Shown: piece after piece, positions 53,475-60,399 of the stretch
How the letters are laid out: every line of letters starts with the position of its first letter
Numbering within the stretch: position 1 is the stretch's first letter
Assembly (NCBI RefSeq): GCF_022921095.1
Contig: NZ_CP095053.1
Span: 1,468,501-1,532,500, forward strand
From: Hymenobacter aerilatus
Lineage (GTDB): Bacteria > Bacteroidota > Bacteroidia > Cytophagales > Hymenobacteraceae
Direction of reading: 5' to 3'
DNA length: 64,000 nt
Translations under genes and position numbers: made by a program
Notes under the pieces: generated by a model
The model's database searches: none
What the model was told of the DNA's origin: nothing
What the model saw: the letters and a program-made list of their open reading frames with translations, nothing else

Positions 53475-53975
53475 TTAATTCGGCCGATTATGCCCACCCC
53501 GCAGCAGCATCAGCACCTCATCCTTTGCCGCAATCAGCGCGTCCTTGGCCTCAATAATGGCATCCTTCCCAGCAAGCTGGCCCATGAGCAGCTCAACTTG
53601 TTTTTGCGAGGCTTCTAGTTCGCGTCGGCAGTCATCAATGTTGTGGACAGTCACAGTAGCATCTCCGCTATTACTATTGACTATAGGGCCGCTGTTGTTC
53701 TGATATGCATTGGATTTATCGCCAGATATGGAGACTGATTTAGATAAAGCATTGTCTTTACCAGTCAGTAACCATGTAGCATTCAATCCATCTATTCTTT
53801 CTACCATCAGGGTGAGAAAGTCTGCACTAGGCTTAGCCTTGCCACTCACATAGTTGCGAAGTGTACCGTCGCTGACCCCTAAAAGCTTACTTATCTTGTG
53901 TGTATTGCTGTTTAGCGCTTCTTCAATCAGAAATTTAATCCTCTGATTAATAGAATTTTCCGCTGATTCAGTCAT
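53475..53975 (-). CDS. CI-like XRE repressor of the prophage
   Basis: A 166-residue regulator. The N-terminal HTH covers about residues 10-70 (IKFLIEEALNSNTHKISKLL, VSDGTLRNYVSGKAKPSADF, and NATWLLTGKDNALS, a common end of phage CI/peptidase-less repressors). A polar Asn/Ser linker follows, then a coiled coil (about 115-155, LEASQKQVELLMGQLAGKD). It is divergent from the early genes across a 110-base region with repeated CTGATT words, as expected for a lysogeny switch. Downstream on the same strand lie the DUF4062, HEPN and GHKL genes, so repressor and cassette may share a lysogenic transcript. Confidence 0.85.
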   Translation of the reverse strand: MTESAENSINQRIKFLIEEALNSNTHKISKLLGVSDGTLRNYVSGKAKPSADFLTLMVERIDGLNATWLLTGKDNALSKSVSISGDKSNAYQNNSGPIVNSNSGDATVTVHNIDDCRRELEASQKQVELLMGQLAGKDAIIEAKDALIAAKDEVLMLLRGGHNRPN

Positions 53976-54085
53976 TTTATTTATATATTTTATTCTAATC
54001 AGTTGATTTATTCTTCTGATCTAGCGTATGTTTGTACGACTTCACCGCCAAGTAAAGCAGCTTCCGGTGAAATCGTCCAAACACG
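53943..54085. promoter_or_regulatory. Divergent repressor/early promoter with CTGATT operator-like repeats
   Basis: For the rightward genes, TTG at 54003-54005 is followed after 21 bases by TATGTTTG at 54027-54034, a good Bacteroidota promoter, leaving a 50-base leader. CTGATT words occur at 53943 and 53963, the inverse AATCAG at 53997, and CTGATC at 54016, the last two flanking the -33 element. This spacing suggests repressor operators. Confidence 0.5.
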
Positions 54086-54451
54086 ATGGAAGAGCAAGTG
54101 CCCTTTATTTCTGAGCACCCTCCGCAGTTGAGCGAGCCGATTGCCGCGCTGCTGCGTGAGTATGGGTTTGTCACCTCCCGCGTCCTGTCGGCTGGCGAAG
54201 ACCAGGCCGTGGTAGGCGGGTGGCGCTGCCGGGATGGGCAGGACTTTCAGGCGTACTACCACTACAATGCCCGCAGTGGGCAGCAAACCTTCGAGCTGCG
54301 GGCCCGCAGCGGTGAGTACCAGGCCCACATGGGTCAGATGCTCGTGCGCGAGCCGCAAGACGTGCAGTTTCTGCTCACGGCCTGGCACGTGCTGGTGGCC
54401 GCTCGCCGCATCCATGCGCTTCTCCTGCCACCCGAAACCGAGGCCTCTTAG
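54086..54451 (+). CDS. Small phage early protein, unknown
   Basis: A 121-residue soluble protein, first gene of the rightward early operon. It is rich in Gln, Glu, His and Arg, with segments LREYGFVTSRVLSAGEDQAV and WRCRDGQDFQAYYHYNARSG suggesting a compact alpha/beta fold. No family is recognised. Position suggests a regulator or host-takeover protein. Confidence 0.65.
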   Translation: MEEQVPFISEHPPQLSEPIAALLREYGFVTSRVLSAGEDQAVVGGWRCRDGQDFQAYYHYNARSGQQTFELRARSGEYQAHMGQMLVREPQDVQFLLTAWHVLVAARRIHALLLPPETEAS

Positions 54452-54501
54452 GTAGGCGGGGCAAAGCCATATATACGACTTTCAAAACTACGCTTTTTCC
54501 T

Positions 54502-54747
54502 ATGACTGAAAAGCAGAAGTTCTACCATTTGCTGGGCGATGTGTGCGAAGACATGCCGCACTACGCCGTGGATACGGCCATTCGGGCCGGCTACGGGCAG
54601 CAGTACGCCTCGGCCTCCACGCGCTTGCAGCACGTGAAGCAGGGAAAAGTGGCCTGCCTACCCGACCTGGTGGCGCTCGTGGAGCACTCCATGCCCGATT
54701 TCAGTATTCCGGCGCACCTGCTGCCGGCCCAACTCGTCACCCCTTAA
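54502..54747 (+). CDS. Small phage early protein, HTH-like
   Basis: An 81-residue protein (MTEKQKFYHLLGDVCEDM) with helix-rich content and STRLQHVKQGKVACLPDLVA, which resembles the DNA-contacting half of a small HTH protein in which the second helix precedes a turn and a downstream hydrophobic helix. It could be a Cro-like antirepressor. The upstream sequence TACGCTTTTTCCTATG is a diverged form of the TACCTTTTCC motif seen before other genes of this operon. Confidence 0.6.
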   Translation: MTEKQKFYHLLGDVCEDMPHYAVDTAIRAGYGQQYASASTRLQHVKQGKVACLPDLVALVEHSMPDFSIPAHLLPAQLVTP

Positions 54748-54765
54748 CCGTGGCCTGCGGGCCCG

Positions 54766-54785
54766 CAAATACCTTTTCCACGTGC
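54766..54785 (+). promoter_or_regulatory. Start-abutting motif CAAATACCTTTTCCACGTGC, copy 1
   Basis: This motif overlaps the GTG start at 54782. TACCTTTT resembles the TAnnTTTG -7 box. Related copies are at 55539, 57885 and, inverted, at 56373. Confidence 0.5.
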
Positions 54786-55141
54786 GAACAACCCTCTGCC
54801 ACCCCGTCAGCGTCCAGGACGCCCAGACGGGGAAACGAATCCGCATTGCCCATTTCGAGCGCGGCGCCGCCCTGTGCGCCCTCACCCAGGAGTGCCCGCC
54901 GCAGCTCCTAACGCCGCAGCCCATCCTGGGCTACTGGCTGCGCCCGGCCCGCCTGAACGTGTACGTGCCCGGCACCATGCCCGCCCACCTGCGCACGGCC
55001 GCCGAGGAAGGCTGCACCCAGCAGGAAGTGCTGCTGGAGCCCTTGCCCGCCGGCATCCAGGAAATCGACCTCACCGACTGCCGCCGCGAGTTTCGGGTGC
55101 TGCTGCACCCGGCCACGCTGCGCCACCTCACTGCTGCTTAA
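54782..55141 (+). CDS. Small phage protein, unknown, GTG start
   Basis: A 119-residue protein with no ATG upstream of the conserved-looking part, so GTG at 54782 is taken. It appears to be a small beta-rich fold (KRIRIAHFERGAALCALTQE, ILGYWLRPARLNVYVPG, EIDLTDCRREFRVLLHP). It is preceded at zero distance by the CAAATACCTTTTCCAC motif. No family is recognised. Confidence 0.6.
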   Translation: MRTTLCHPVSVQDAQTGKRIRIAHFERGAALCALTQECPPQLLTPQPILGYWLRPARLNVYVPGTMPAHLRTAAEEGCTQQEVLLEPLPAGIQEIDLTDCRREFRVLLHPATLRHLTAA

Positions 55142-55167
55142 CCAAGTACGCTCACTTGCCTACCGCC

Positions 55168-55521
55168 ATGACCCGCGACGACTTAGCCACTGTAGGATAC
55201 ATCAACGACTGCTTCCAGGCCGTACTGGCCCGCCTCGACCAGCCCGGCGCCGGTGCCGCGGGCCCGGCCGGTGGGCCGCCCCAGCTGCTGAGCATCGAGC
55301 AGGTAGCCCAGGAGTGCGGCGTGCACCGCGCCACGGTGCAGCGCTGGATCAAGCAGGGCAAGCCCGGCCGGCACGGCGGCACCGTGAAGCTGCGCGCCTA
55401 CTACTTCTCCTCGGCCGAGCCGCGCATTCCCTGGCCCGCGCTGGCCGCCTTCGGCCAGGGCCTCGACTTCGACTTAACCACGCTCGACCGCGGCGCGCCC
55501 AACATGCGCCTAGCGGGCTGA
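55168..55521 (+). CDS. Excisionase-like helix-turn-helix protein
   Basis: A 117-residue protein. After about 40 residues including a Gly/Ala/Pro linker, the segment LLSIEQVAQECGVHRATVQR with WIKQGKPG is a MerR/excisionase-type (HTH_17-like) DNA-binding helix-turn-helix, and a basic turn (GRHGGTVKLRAYYF) follows. The ATG at 55168 gives MTRDDLATVGY. It could be an excisionase that directs the integrase or a transcription factor. Its distance from the integrase favours either role. Confidence 0.7.
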   Translation: MTRDDLATVGYINDCFQAVLARLDQPGAGAAGPAGGPPQLLSIEQVAQECGVHRATVQRWIKQGKPGRHGGTVKLRAYYFSSAEPRIPWPALAAFGQGLDFDLTTLDRGAPNMRLAG

Positions 55522-55538
55522 TACTGCTTTTTAACCCT

Positions 55539-55555
55539 CAAATACCTTTTCCACC
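55539..55555 (+). promoter_or_regulatory. Start-abutting motif CAAATACCTTTTCCACC, copy 2
   Basis: It ends one base before the ATG at 55557 and shares 16 bases with copy 1. Confidence 0.5.
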
Positions 55556-55556
55556 A

Positions 55557-55799
55557 ATGATTTACGACACGCTCACCCCCGACCAGCTCATGGGCCTCAC
55601 CAGCGAGGAAATCCGCGCCATCATCCGCAAGATCGGCCAGCGCATCAACCAGCTCCACGACCAGGCGCAGGCCATCCTGCCCACGGAGGAGCGGGAGAAG
55701 CTCTCGGCCGAGTGGCGCAGCATCGTGCAGGTGCGCAAAACCCTGTACGACCGCCTCTACGAGCTGGGCGAGGATGCCTTTCTGGCCCAAGCCGCCTAA
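55557..55799 (+). CDS. Small helical phage protein, unknown
   Basis: An 80-residue, highly helical, charged protein (MIYDTLTPDQLMGLTSEEI, then IRKIGQRINQLHDQAQAI and LPTEEREKLSAEWRSIVQ). It looks like a coiled-coil or helical hairpin. The start follows the CAAATACCTTTTCCAC motif by one base. No family is recognised. Confidence 0.65.
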   Translation: MIYDTLTPDQLMGLTSEEIRAIIRKIGQRINQLHDQAQAILPTEEREKLSAEWRSIVQVRKTLYDRLYELGEDAFLAQAA

Positions 55800-55803
55800 C
55801 GCC

Positions 55804-55986
55804 ATGCCCACGCAAGCCCGCATTTTCATCTACGTCGCCGACGCCAAGCTGCCCGAGTTTGCCCCCTACATCCGGCTGCTGGCCGAGAACCTGGAGCAGC
55901 CGGTGTATCTGTGCGGCCTGTCGCTGCTACCCGTGCCGCCGCCCAAGGCGCCCCAGCCCCTGCCTACCCCTCATGCTGCTCACTAG
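55804..55986 (+). CDS. Small phage protein, unknown
   Basis: A 60-residue protein starting MPTQARIFIYVADAKLPEF four bases after the previous stop. The core is alpha/beta-like and the tail is Pro-rich (LLPVPPPKAPQPLPTP). The tight spacing supports coding. No family is recognised. Confidence 0.5.
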   Translation: MPTQARIFIYVADAKLPEFAPYIRLLAENLEQPVYLCGLSLLPVPPPKAPQPLPTPHAAH

Positions 55987-55994
55987 CCACGTCT

Positions 55995-56219
55995 ATGCCG
56001 CCAACGAACTCGAAGACCACCACTGGCCTGGGCCGCCTCGGCAACGCGCTCGTGCTGCTCACGCTCGCGCTGCTGGCCCTGCGCCTGCTCGGCGTGCCGC
56101 CGTTCCAGTACTGGAGCTGGTGGCGCCTCACGGCCCCGCTGTGGGGGGCCTTTGCCGGCCTGTTAGCGTTGGGGGCGCTTGTCGGTTTGTGTCGTTTGCG
56201 CTGGCCTGACGTGGATTGA
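55995..56219 (+). CDS. Small two-helix membrane protein
   Basis: A 74-residue protein with two strong hydrophobic helices (about 17-33, LVLLTLALLALRLLGVP, and about 44-66, APLWGAFAGLLALGALVGL) and a short tail. It starts eight bases after the previous stop. It could be a small superinfection or lysis-related membrane protein, but position in the early region gives no clear role. Confidence 0.55.
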   Translation: MPPTNSKTTTGLGRLGNALVLLTLALLALRLLGVPPFQYWSWWRLTAPLWGAFAGLLALGALVGLCRLRWPDVD

Positions 56220-56465
56220 GGATGGACTTTGCACACACCTACCTGCCCGAGCGCGGCCCACCCGCGCCGAGCCCTGGAGCGCGATTCCGCCCGGCCTAGC
56301 CGGTGCGCGCCCCGGGGCCACCACACTCACTACACCTATACTCCCTGCCTGAATAGGGTGCTGCTTTTTACTCGTGGAAAAGGTATTTGACAGCTGCCGG
56401 CTTCGGTGCCGGCCAGGGAGCGGAGGGTCTGCAACCGTGCACACCCGGCCGGGGTAGGGCCGCGG
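56220..56465. other. Gene-poor spacer before the winged-helix gene
   Basis: GC-rich 246-base stretch with no supported gene. It contains an inverted copy of the CAAATACCTTTTCCACG motif (56373-56389). Frames open on the minus strand here look like GC-rich shadows. Confidence 0.5.
56373..56389 (-). promoter_or_regulatory. Inverted copy of the CAAATACCTTTTCCACG motif, copy 3
   Basis: The minus strand reads CAAATACCTTTTCCACG exactly like copy 1. No start codon follows it on that strand, so it may act as a protein-binding site rather than a promoter. Confidence 0.4.
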
Positions 56466-57878
56466 ATGGGAATACCCGCCCGCCGCGGCCACCCGGCCAC
56501 CTTTTACACTTTCCGCCCTAAGCCCACCGTTCCTTTGCAAGTATCCTTGCTTCCGTTAGGCGCCTGTCTGCTGCGCTGGCACCAGAAAATTGATGCGCTG
56601 TGGCACAGTACCCCGCGCATCCAGATTACCCGCACTATCACCAAGGGTGTGCGTGCAGGGGTAGAAGAAACCATCGTGCGCCGTGGTGCCCGCTTAGTCG
56701 TGGACGGAGCCAAAGCTACCGGCGAGGTGCTGCTCAAGTGGTACCGCAAGCGCGTGGAGCGCATGCTCTACTCGTCGTTTCTGTTTGATACCCTCGTCAC
56801 CGACGAAGGCGTGATGATGCCCTCTATTCTGGTGGACGCACGCCTGCTCATGCAGCAGCGCAGCCTCACCGAGCGCACCATGCGCAACCACCTGGCCCAA
56901 TTGTTGAAAATCGGCTTTATCCTGCGTAAGAAGTGGCACGGCCGCAAACGGCAATTTGAGCTGTGGATAAACCCCGAGTTTGTTATACAAACGGATAAAA
57001 AGGCTGTAGAAAAGCCCGTAGAGGCCGATTCTGGCGTATGTCCAATTGGTGAGATAATATCCACAAATGGTATAAAATTTCCGCCTAGAGAGCTTCCTGA
57101 ACTTCAGAAAGATCGGAAATCTGAAATCGGGCAATGTGCAGAAATAGTAACGCCCGACCTCTCCGAAAAACCCTTTCAGGAAGCGGAGGGCCGCAACCCG
57201 GCTGCGGGCGTCGTTCAGACGGCGAAATCTGAAGCTGGGGCGGGCGGCGCTGCCGCGGCGGTTCCCGCACTGCCCGCCGCGGAGGACCCCGCACAGGCCG
57301 AGAAACAGGCCAAATACAGCGCCTACGTCGTGTCGGCCTGGCTGCTGGCTAAGGCGCTGCTCTACCCCGAGCACCACTTCACCCCGCACCAGGAGCAGTT
57401 GGCGCTAGCGGCCATCCGCACCGGCGTCTACCGCGACTTCCAAGACCCGAACTTCGACTTTGCCCGCTACCACCAGGGCGTGCTGCGCCGCCTGGAGCTA
57501 GTTGAGAAACACTTCCAAAAGCACGCTGGCCGCTACTACGCCCCCATGCCCTGGGCCGAAATCGTGAAAGGTAGGGGCTATTTCGACTGGGAAAACGAGA
57601 AGGGCTTCCGCGGCACGATGAAGTGGCTGCTGGCCGACCAGCGCGCCGAGCACCTGGCCAAGGTCAACCGCACCATCCGCCAGGCCCTGGGCCAGCTCAA
57701 GCTGCGCCGCAAGCTCGACCGCGGCGAGAAAACCACCCGCAAGCCTGCCAAACACATCCTGGCCACCACGCTCACGACGCTCTACCAGCACCACGCCCAG
57801 GCCATCGAGCAGCTCGGCGGCCTGCCGGCCCTCAACAAGTTCAACCTGCAGGTGCAGACCCTGCTCAAACGCAAATAG
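56466..57878 (+). CDS. Winged-helix replication-type phage protein
   Basis: A roughly 470-residue protein and the longest of the early region. A winged-helix-like domain lies in the first third (SILVDARLLMQQRSLTERTM, then NHLAQLLKIGFILRKKWHGR ending FELWINPEF). The middle (about 205-290) is low complexity and poorly conserved-looking. The C-terminal third is helical and basic (AWLLAKALLYPEHHFTPHQ, and FDWENEKGFRGTMKWLLADQ). This layout resembles phage replication initiators or primosomal proteins. The first in-frame ATG is 56466; GTG 56406 or a downstream TTG are alternatives. Replication role is inference from fold and position. Confidence 0.65.
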   Translation: MGIPARRGHPATFYTFRPKPTVPLQVSLLPLGACLLRWHQKIDALWHSTPRIQITRTITKGVRAGVEETIVRRGARLVVDGAKATGEVLLKWYRKRVERMLYSSFLFDTLVTDEGVMMPSILVDARLLMQQRSLTERTMRNHLAQLLKIGFILRKKWHGRKRQFELWINPEFVIQTDKKAVEKPVEADSGVCPIGEIISTNGIKFPPRELPELQKDRKSEIGQCAEIVTPDLSEKPFQEAEGRNPAAGVVQTAKSEAGAGGAAAAVPALPAAEDPAQAEKQAKYSAYVVSAWLLAKALLYPEHHFTPHQEQLALAAIRTGVYRDFQDPNFDFARYHQGVLRRLELVEKHFQKHAGRYYAPMPWAEIVKGRGYFDWENEKGFRGTMKWLLADQRAEHLAKVNRTIRQALGQLKLRRKLDRGEKTTRKPAKHILATTLTTLYQHHAQAIEQLGGLPALNKFNLQVQTLLKRK

Positions 57879-57884
57879 CTCACC

Positions 57885-57903
57885 CAAAACCTTTTCCACG
57901 TGC
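57885..57903 (+). promoter_or_regulatory. Start-abutting motif CAAAACCTTTTCCACGTGC, copy 4
   Basis: It differs from copy 1 by one deleted T and again places GTG (57900-57902) at the start codon position of the next gene. Confidence 0.5.
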
Positions 57904-58208
57904 AACCGACCGTTTCCAACAACTCGCCCGGCGCGGCTAGCTACGCCACGCTCAAGTACAAGTCGCTGACCAAGGCCCGCGTCTACTTCGCTACCCCCGC
58001 GCCCGGCACGCCCGGCCAGTGCGACTACTACAGCTTCGACACCAGCGGCCGCTACGAGGTGCAGGATCCGCGCGACTACGGCCTGCGCGGCCTGGTGAAG
58101 ATGATCGACAAGATGGGAGCGAAGGTAGCCCGCGCCATTATCTACGACAACCAGGCCCCCGGCCGGCCCGAAATCATGCGCAAGGAGCGCGGCAGCTGGA
58201 ACGGATGA
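57900..58208 (+). CDS. Small phage protein, unknown, GTG start
   Basis: A 102-residue protein starting at the GTG inside the CCTTTTCCACGTG motif. It has ATLKYKSLTKARVYFATPAP and YYSFDTSGRYEVQD, then a basic helical C-terminus (LVKMIDKMGAKVARAI). The next gene starts at ATGA overlapping its stop, so translation is coupled. No family is recognised. Confidence 0.65.
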   Translation: MQPTVSNNSPGAASYATLKYKSLTKARVYFATPAPGTPGQCDYYSFDTSGRYEVQDPRDYGLRGLVKMIDKMGAKVARAIIYDNQAPGRPEIMRKERGSWNG

Positions 58209-58465
58209 TGCTGCGTGAGGGCGACATCATCCGCACCAGCTACGGCACCGGGCCGTACCGCATCCGGGAGCTCACCACCGTGGGTGGGCGCCTCAGCCTG
58301 GTGTGCGAGGACCTGCGCCCGGACGTGGGCCGGGTGACGGCTTACCTCAACGACTACGAGCCGCTACCGGACGGCACCTGGCAGCGCGCCGGCTCCACGG
58401 ACCAACTATTTTTCATCGAGCGGCCGGCCCCCAGGCCCGGCACGCAGTTCGACCTATTCGCATGA
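58205..58465 (+). CDS. Small phage protein, beta-rich
   Basis: An 86-residue protein (MMLREGDIIRTSYGTGPYRI) that overlaps the previous stop and next start by four bases each (ATGA). It looks like a small SH3/KOW-type barrel (IRELTTVGGRLSLVCEDL) closed by a hydrophobic FFIER segment. No family is recognised. Confidence 0.6.
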   Translation: MMLREGDIIRTSYGTGPYRIRELTTVGGRLSLVCEDLRPDVGRVTAYLNDYEPLPDGTWQRAGSTDQLFFIERPAPRPGTQFDLFA

Positions 58466-58854
58466 ATCTGCGCACCTGGGACCACTCCATCGCGCTCTAT
58501 CAGAGCGAGGCGCAAGCGCTCAAGGCCGCGCTGGAGGCCTACCACTACCGCCTGGCCGCCGGCGCCGAGCAGCGGCCGCTCACGCTGGCCCAGGCCCTGA
58601 GCATCAAGCCCACCACGCAGGTGCTCGCCCGGGTGAGCCGCCTGGTGGCCAGCCCCTGGCCCCGCCCGGCACCAGGGCGCCCAGCCCGGCCCCGAAAGCT
58701 GCGGCTGGAGTTTGACGAGCAGCTCCAACTCTGCGCGCTCTACGCGGCCGGGCAATTGCGCGCAAGCCTGCCCGGGCAGGTCCTGGAGCTGCGCGACGTG
58801 CTGGGGCGCGTGCACCGGCAGGCCCAGCCACTGACGGCCTATTTTCAGCTATAA
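58462..58854 (+). CDS. Small phage protein, unknown
   Basis: A 130-residue helical, Arg/Ala/Leu-rich protein translated from ATG at 58462 overlapping the previous stop. It has long helices (SIALYQSEAQALKAALEAYH, LAQALSIKPTTQVLARVSRL) and a Pro-rich turn. It may be a small DNA- or RNA-binding protein. It closes the early operon and is followed by an AT-rich spacer. Confidence 0.55.
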   Translation: MNLRTWDHSIALYQSEAQALKAALEAYHYRLAAGAEQRPLTLAQALSIKPTTQVLARVSRLVASPWPRPAPGRPARPRKLRLEFDEQLQLCALYAAGQLRASLPGQVLELRDVLGRVHRQAQPLTAYFQL

Positions 58855-59052
58855 GCTTGTCGATCAGAGTCTAGATTAGAACTTTGGTATAGCTTTGGTA
58901 ATTAGCTATATTGTAGAGAGTATGATTACTGTATAATTCCTAGCGCTAGTGCAAGCACTCTTACCCACCCAATACCCACCAGCGGGCGCAGCAGGCCGTC
59001 CTTTCCCTCTTTTTACTACCTGGCTAGGTTTGAATCTTTCAAAGACCGACCG
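58855..59052 (+). promoter_or_regulatory. AT-rich spacer with a likely late promoter
   Basis: The compositional drop here suggests a promoter region. TTTG at 58883-58886 is followed after 20 bases by TATATTG at 58907-58913, a near match to TTTG-N20-TAnnTTTG. A TAGGTTTG -7 box also lies at 59025-59032, just before the ATG at 59053. Confidence 0.45.
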
Positions 59053-59670
59053 ATGCTAAAGACCCTGGATTTTCCCGTCAAGCCCCATGTGCGCAAGTAC
59101 CTGCTGCTGCACCTGGGCGTGGAGCCCTACGTGCTGAGCCCCAGCGGGCGCTTCGGCAAGATTCTGTTTCACTTGCTGCGCCGCCAGGTGAAGGGCAAGC
59201 TCTGGCACGCGGGCAGCCGCGAGGGCTGCACCCAGACGCTGCAGGTGGATCTGCGCAACTTCCCCGTACACCAGTACGGGCTGACGGAGCTGACTGACTA
59301 CTCCATCTTCCAGTTCAACGACTTTGTGGACGAGACCCTGAAGGAGGAGCTCTACACCTGGATCCGCAACTTTGTGAACCGGCGCACCACCATCCGCGAG
59401 GTCATCCTCGACTTCATGGCCGGCTACGACCTGCTGGAGGAGGACATCCAGTTCGAGACCCTGCGTAAGGCCGTGCAGCGCAACGTGAACGTGAAGGAGC
59501 TGAAAAATAAACGCCCGAAATCGGTAGGAAAAATGTCCCGCGAAAAGGTGGTTTTGTCCCAGGAATCGGTGGATTTGTCTCATAAAACGGTGGGTTTGTC
59601 CCGCTATGCCGACGTACTGGCTCTGCGTCAGCAACTTATGCAGACGCCACTTACGCTCTTCGCGCGCTAA
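59053..59670 (+). CDS. Phage protein of unknown function, first gene of the second operon
   Basis: A 205-residue protein. The N-terminal part (VRKYLLLHLGVEPYVLSPSG, RFGKILFHLLRRQVKGKLW) is hydrophobic-helical; the central part is Glu/Asp/Phe-rich (YSIFQFNDFVDETLKEELY); the C-terminus is Ser/Val/Lys-rich with KSVGKMSREKVVLSQESVDL and then VGLSR-like repeats. The stop and the next ATG touch (TAAATG). It heads the operon of structural genes, so a tail or head assembly role is possible, but no family is recognised. Confidence 0.6.
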   Translation: MLKTLDFPVKPHVRKYLLLHLGVEPYVLSPSGRFGKILFHLLRRQVKGKLWHAGSREGCTQTLQVDLRNFPVHQYGLTELTDYSIFQFNDFVDETLKEELYTWIRNFVNRRTTIREVILDFMAGYDLLEEDIQFETLRKAVQRNVNVKELKNKRPKSVGKMSREKVVLSQESVDLSHKTVGLSRYADVLALRQQLMQTPLTLFAR

Positions 59671-60336
59671 ATGGCCTTCGCATTCGACCCGTTTGGTCCC
59701 CGCAACCTCTACAACGCGGCAGCTGGCGAGGACAACATCGGTGGCCTGGCCGCCGTGTGGTACACGCCGGCCAGCAACTTCCGCAGCTGGCCCACCCTGG
59801 GCGAGTTGCGCATCACCTCGCTCGACCTGATAGAGGGCGCGGCCTGGTACCAGCTGCTGAGCACCCGCGGCTCCCTGAGCTACGACCAGAAGCCCAAGGC
59901 CCTGCCGCGCCAGGGTACCGTGCAGACCCAGAAGCTGGCGGGCGCCATTCCGCGCCACGCGGCTGAACTCGCAGCCGGCTTGGAACCGCTGCCGGCAGGG
60001 GAGTACGTGGCCCTCTACCGCGACCTGAACGGGCAGGTGCAGCTCGTGGGCACGCCTGCCGAGCCGCTGGAACTGAGCTACTCGTACTCGGCCGGCACCG
60101 AAAGCCGCCGCAACGGCTACGACTGGACGCTGCAGGGCGAGACGCCGCGCGTGGCGCGCCCCTACCTCGGCTCCTGGCTCGTGTCGGAGCGCGGGCTGGA
60201 ACTCGGCGAGCTGCAGGGCACAGGCGACGGCTCCGTGCAGCTGCGCACGGCCGGTGGGCAGTTGCTGGCCACGGTGCCGGCGGGCAAGTCTATTATCCTG
60301 AAATCGGGCTTTAAGCTCGGCTACGAGATAGTCTAG
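59671..60336 (+). CDS. Probable phage structural protein (tail-tube-like)
   Basis: A 221-residue beta-rich protein (MAFAFDPFGPRNLYNAAAGE). It has the segment LVGTPAEPLELSYSYSAGTE followed by NGYDWTLQGETPRVARPY, a pattern also seen in structural tail proteins of Bacteroidota prophages, and a C-terminal GKSIILKSGFKLGYEIV. It ends before the palindrome that precedes the fibre gene. Tail-tube identity is a moderate inference from pattern and position. Confidence 0.55.
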   Translation: MAFAFDPFGPRNLYNAAAGEDNIGGLAAVWYTPASNFRSWPTLGELRITSLDLIEGAAWYQLLSTRGSLSYDQKPKALPRQGTVQTQKLAGAIPRHAAELAAGLEPLPAGEYVALYRDLNGQVQLVGTPAEPLELSYSYSAGTESRRNGYDWTLQGETPRVARPYLGSWLVSERGLELGELQGTGDGSVQLRTAGGQLLATVPAGKSIILKSGFKLGYEIV

Positions 60337-60354
60337 TCCTTTTTCAGGGCATTC

Positions 60355-60399
60355 GGGAGGGTAAGCTTTGCCAGTAGATATGGCAAAGCTTACCCTCCC
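60355..60399 (+). promoter_or_regulatory. 19-bp perfect hairpin overlapping the fibre gene start
   Basis: Arms GGGAGGGTAAGCTTTGCCA (60355-60373) and its perfect complement (60381-60399) enclose GTAGATA. The start codon ATG at 60380-60382 lies at the loop-stem junction, and the right arm encodes the first residues AKLTLP. The hairpin could terminate or attenuate transcription, but there is no T tract (CCCTGC follows), so it more likely hinders translation initiation. Confidence 0.7.

Noticed and set aside
54874..55167. Upstream extension of the excisionase-like gene
   Set aside because: The first 98 codons overlap another gene in a different frame and are Pro/Arg/Ala-rich filler; the domain begins after ATG 55168.
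55964..56326. Minus-strand frames around 56.0-56.5 kb near the inverted motif
   Set aside because: They are opposite the small membrane protein gene and a GC-rich spacer, and are Arg/Ala/Ser/Pro-rich without a plausible start.
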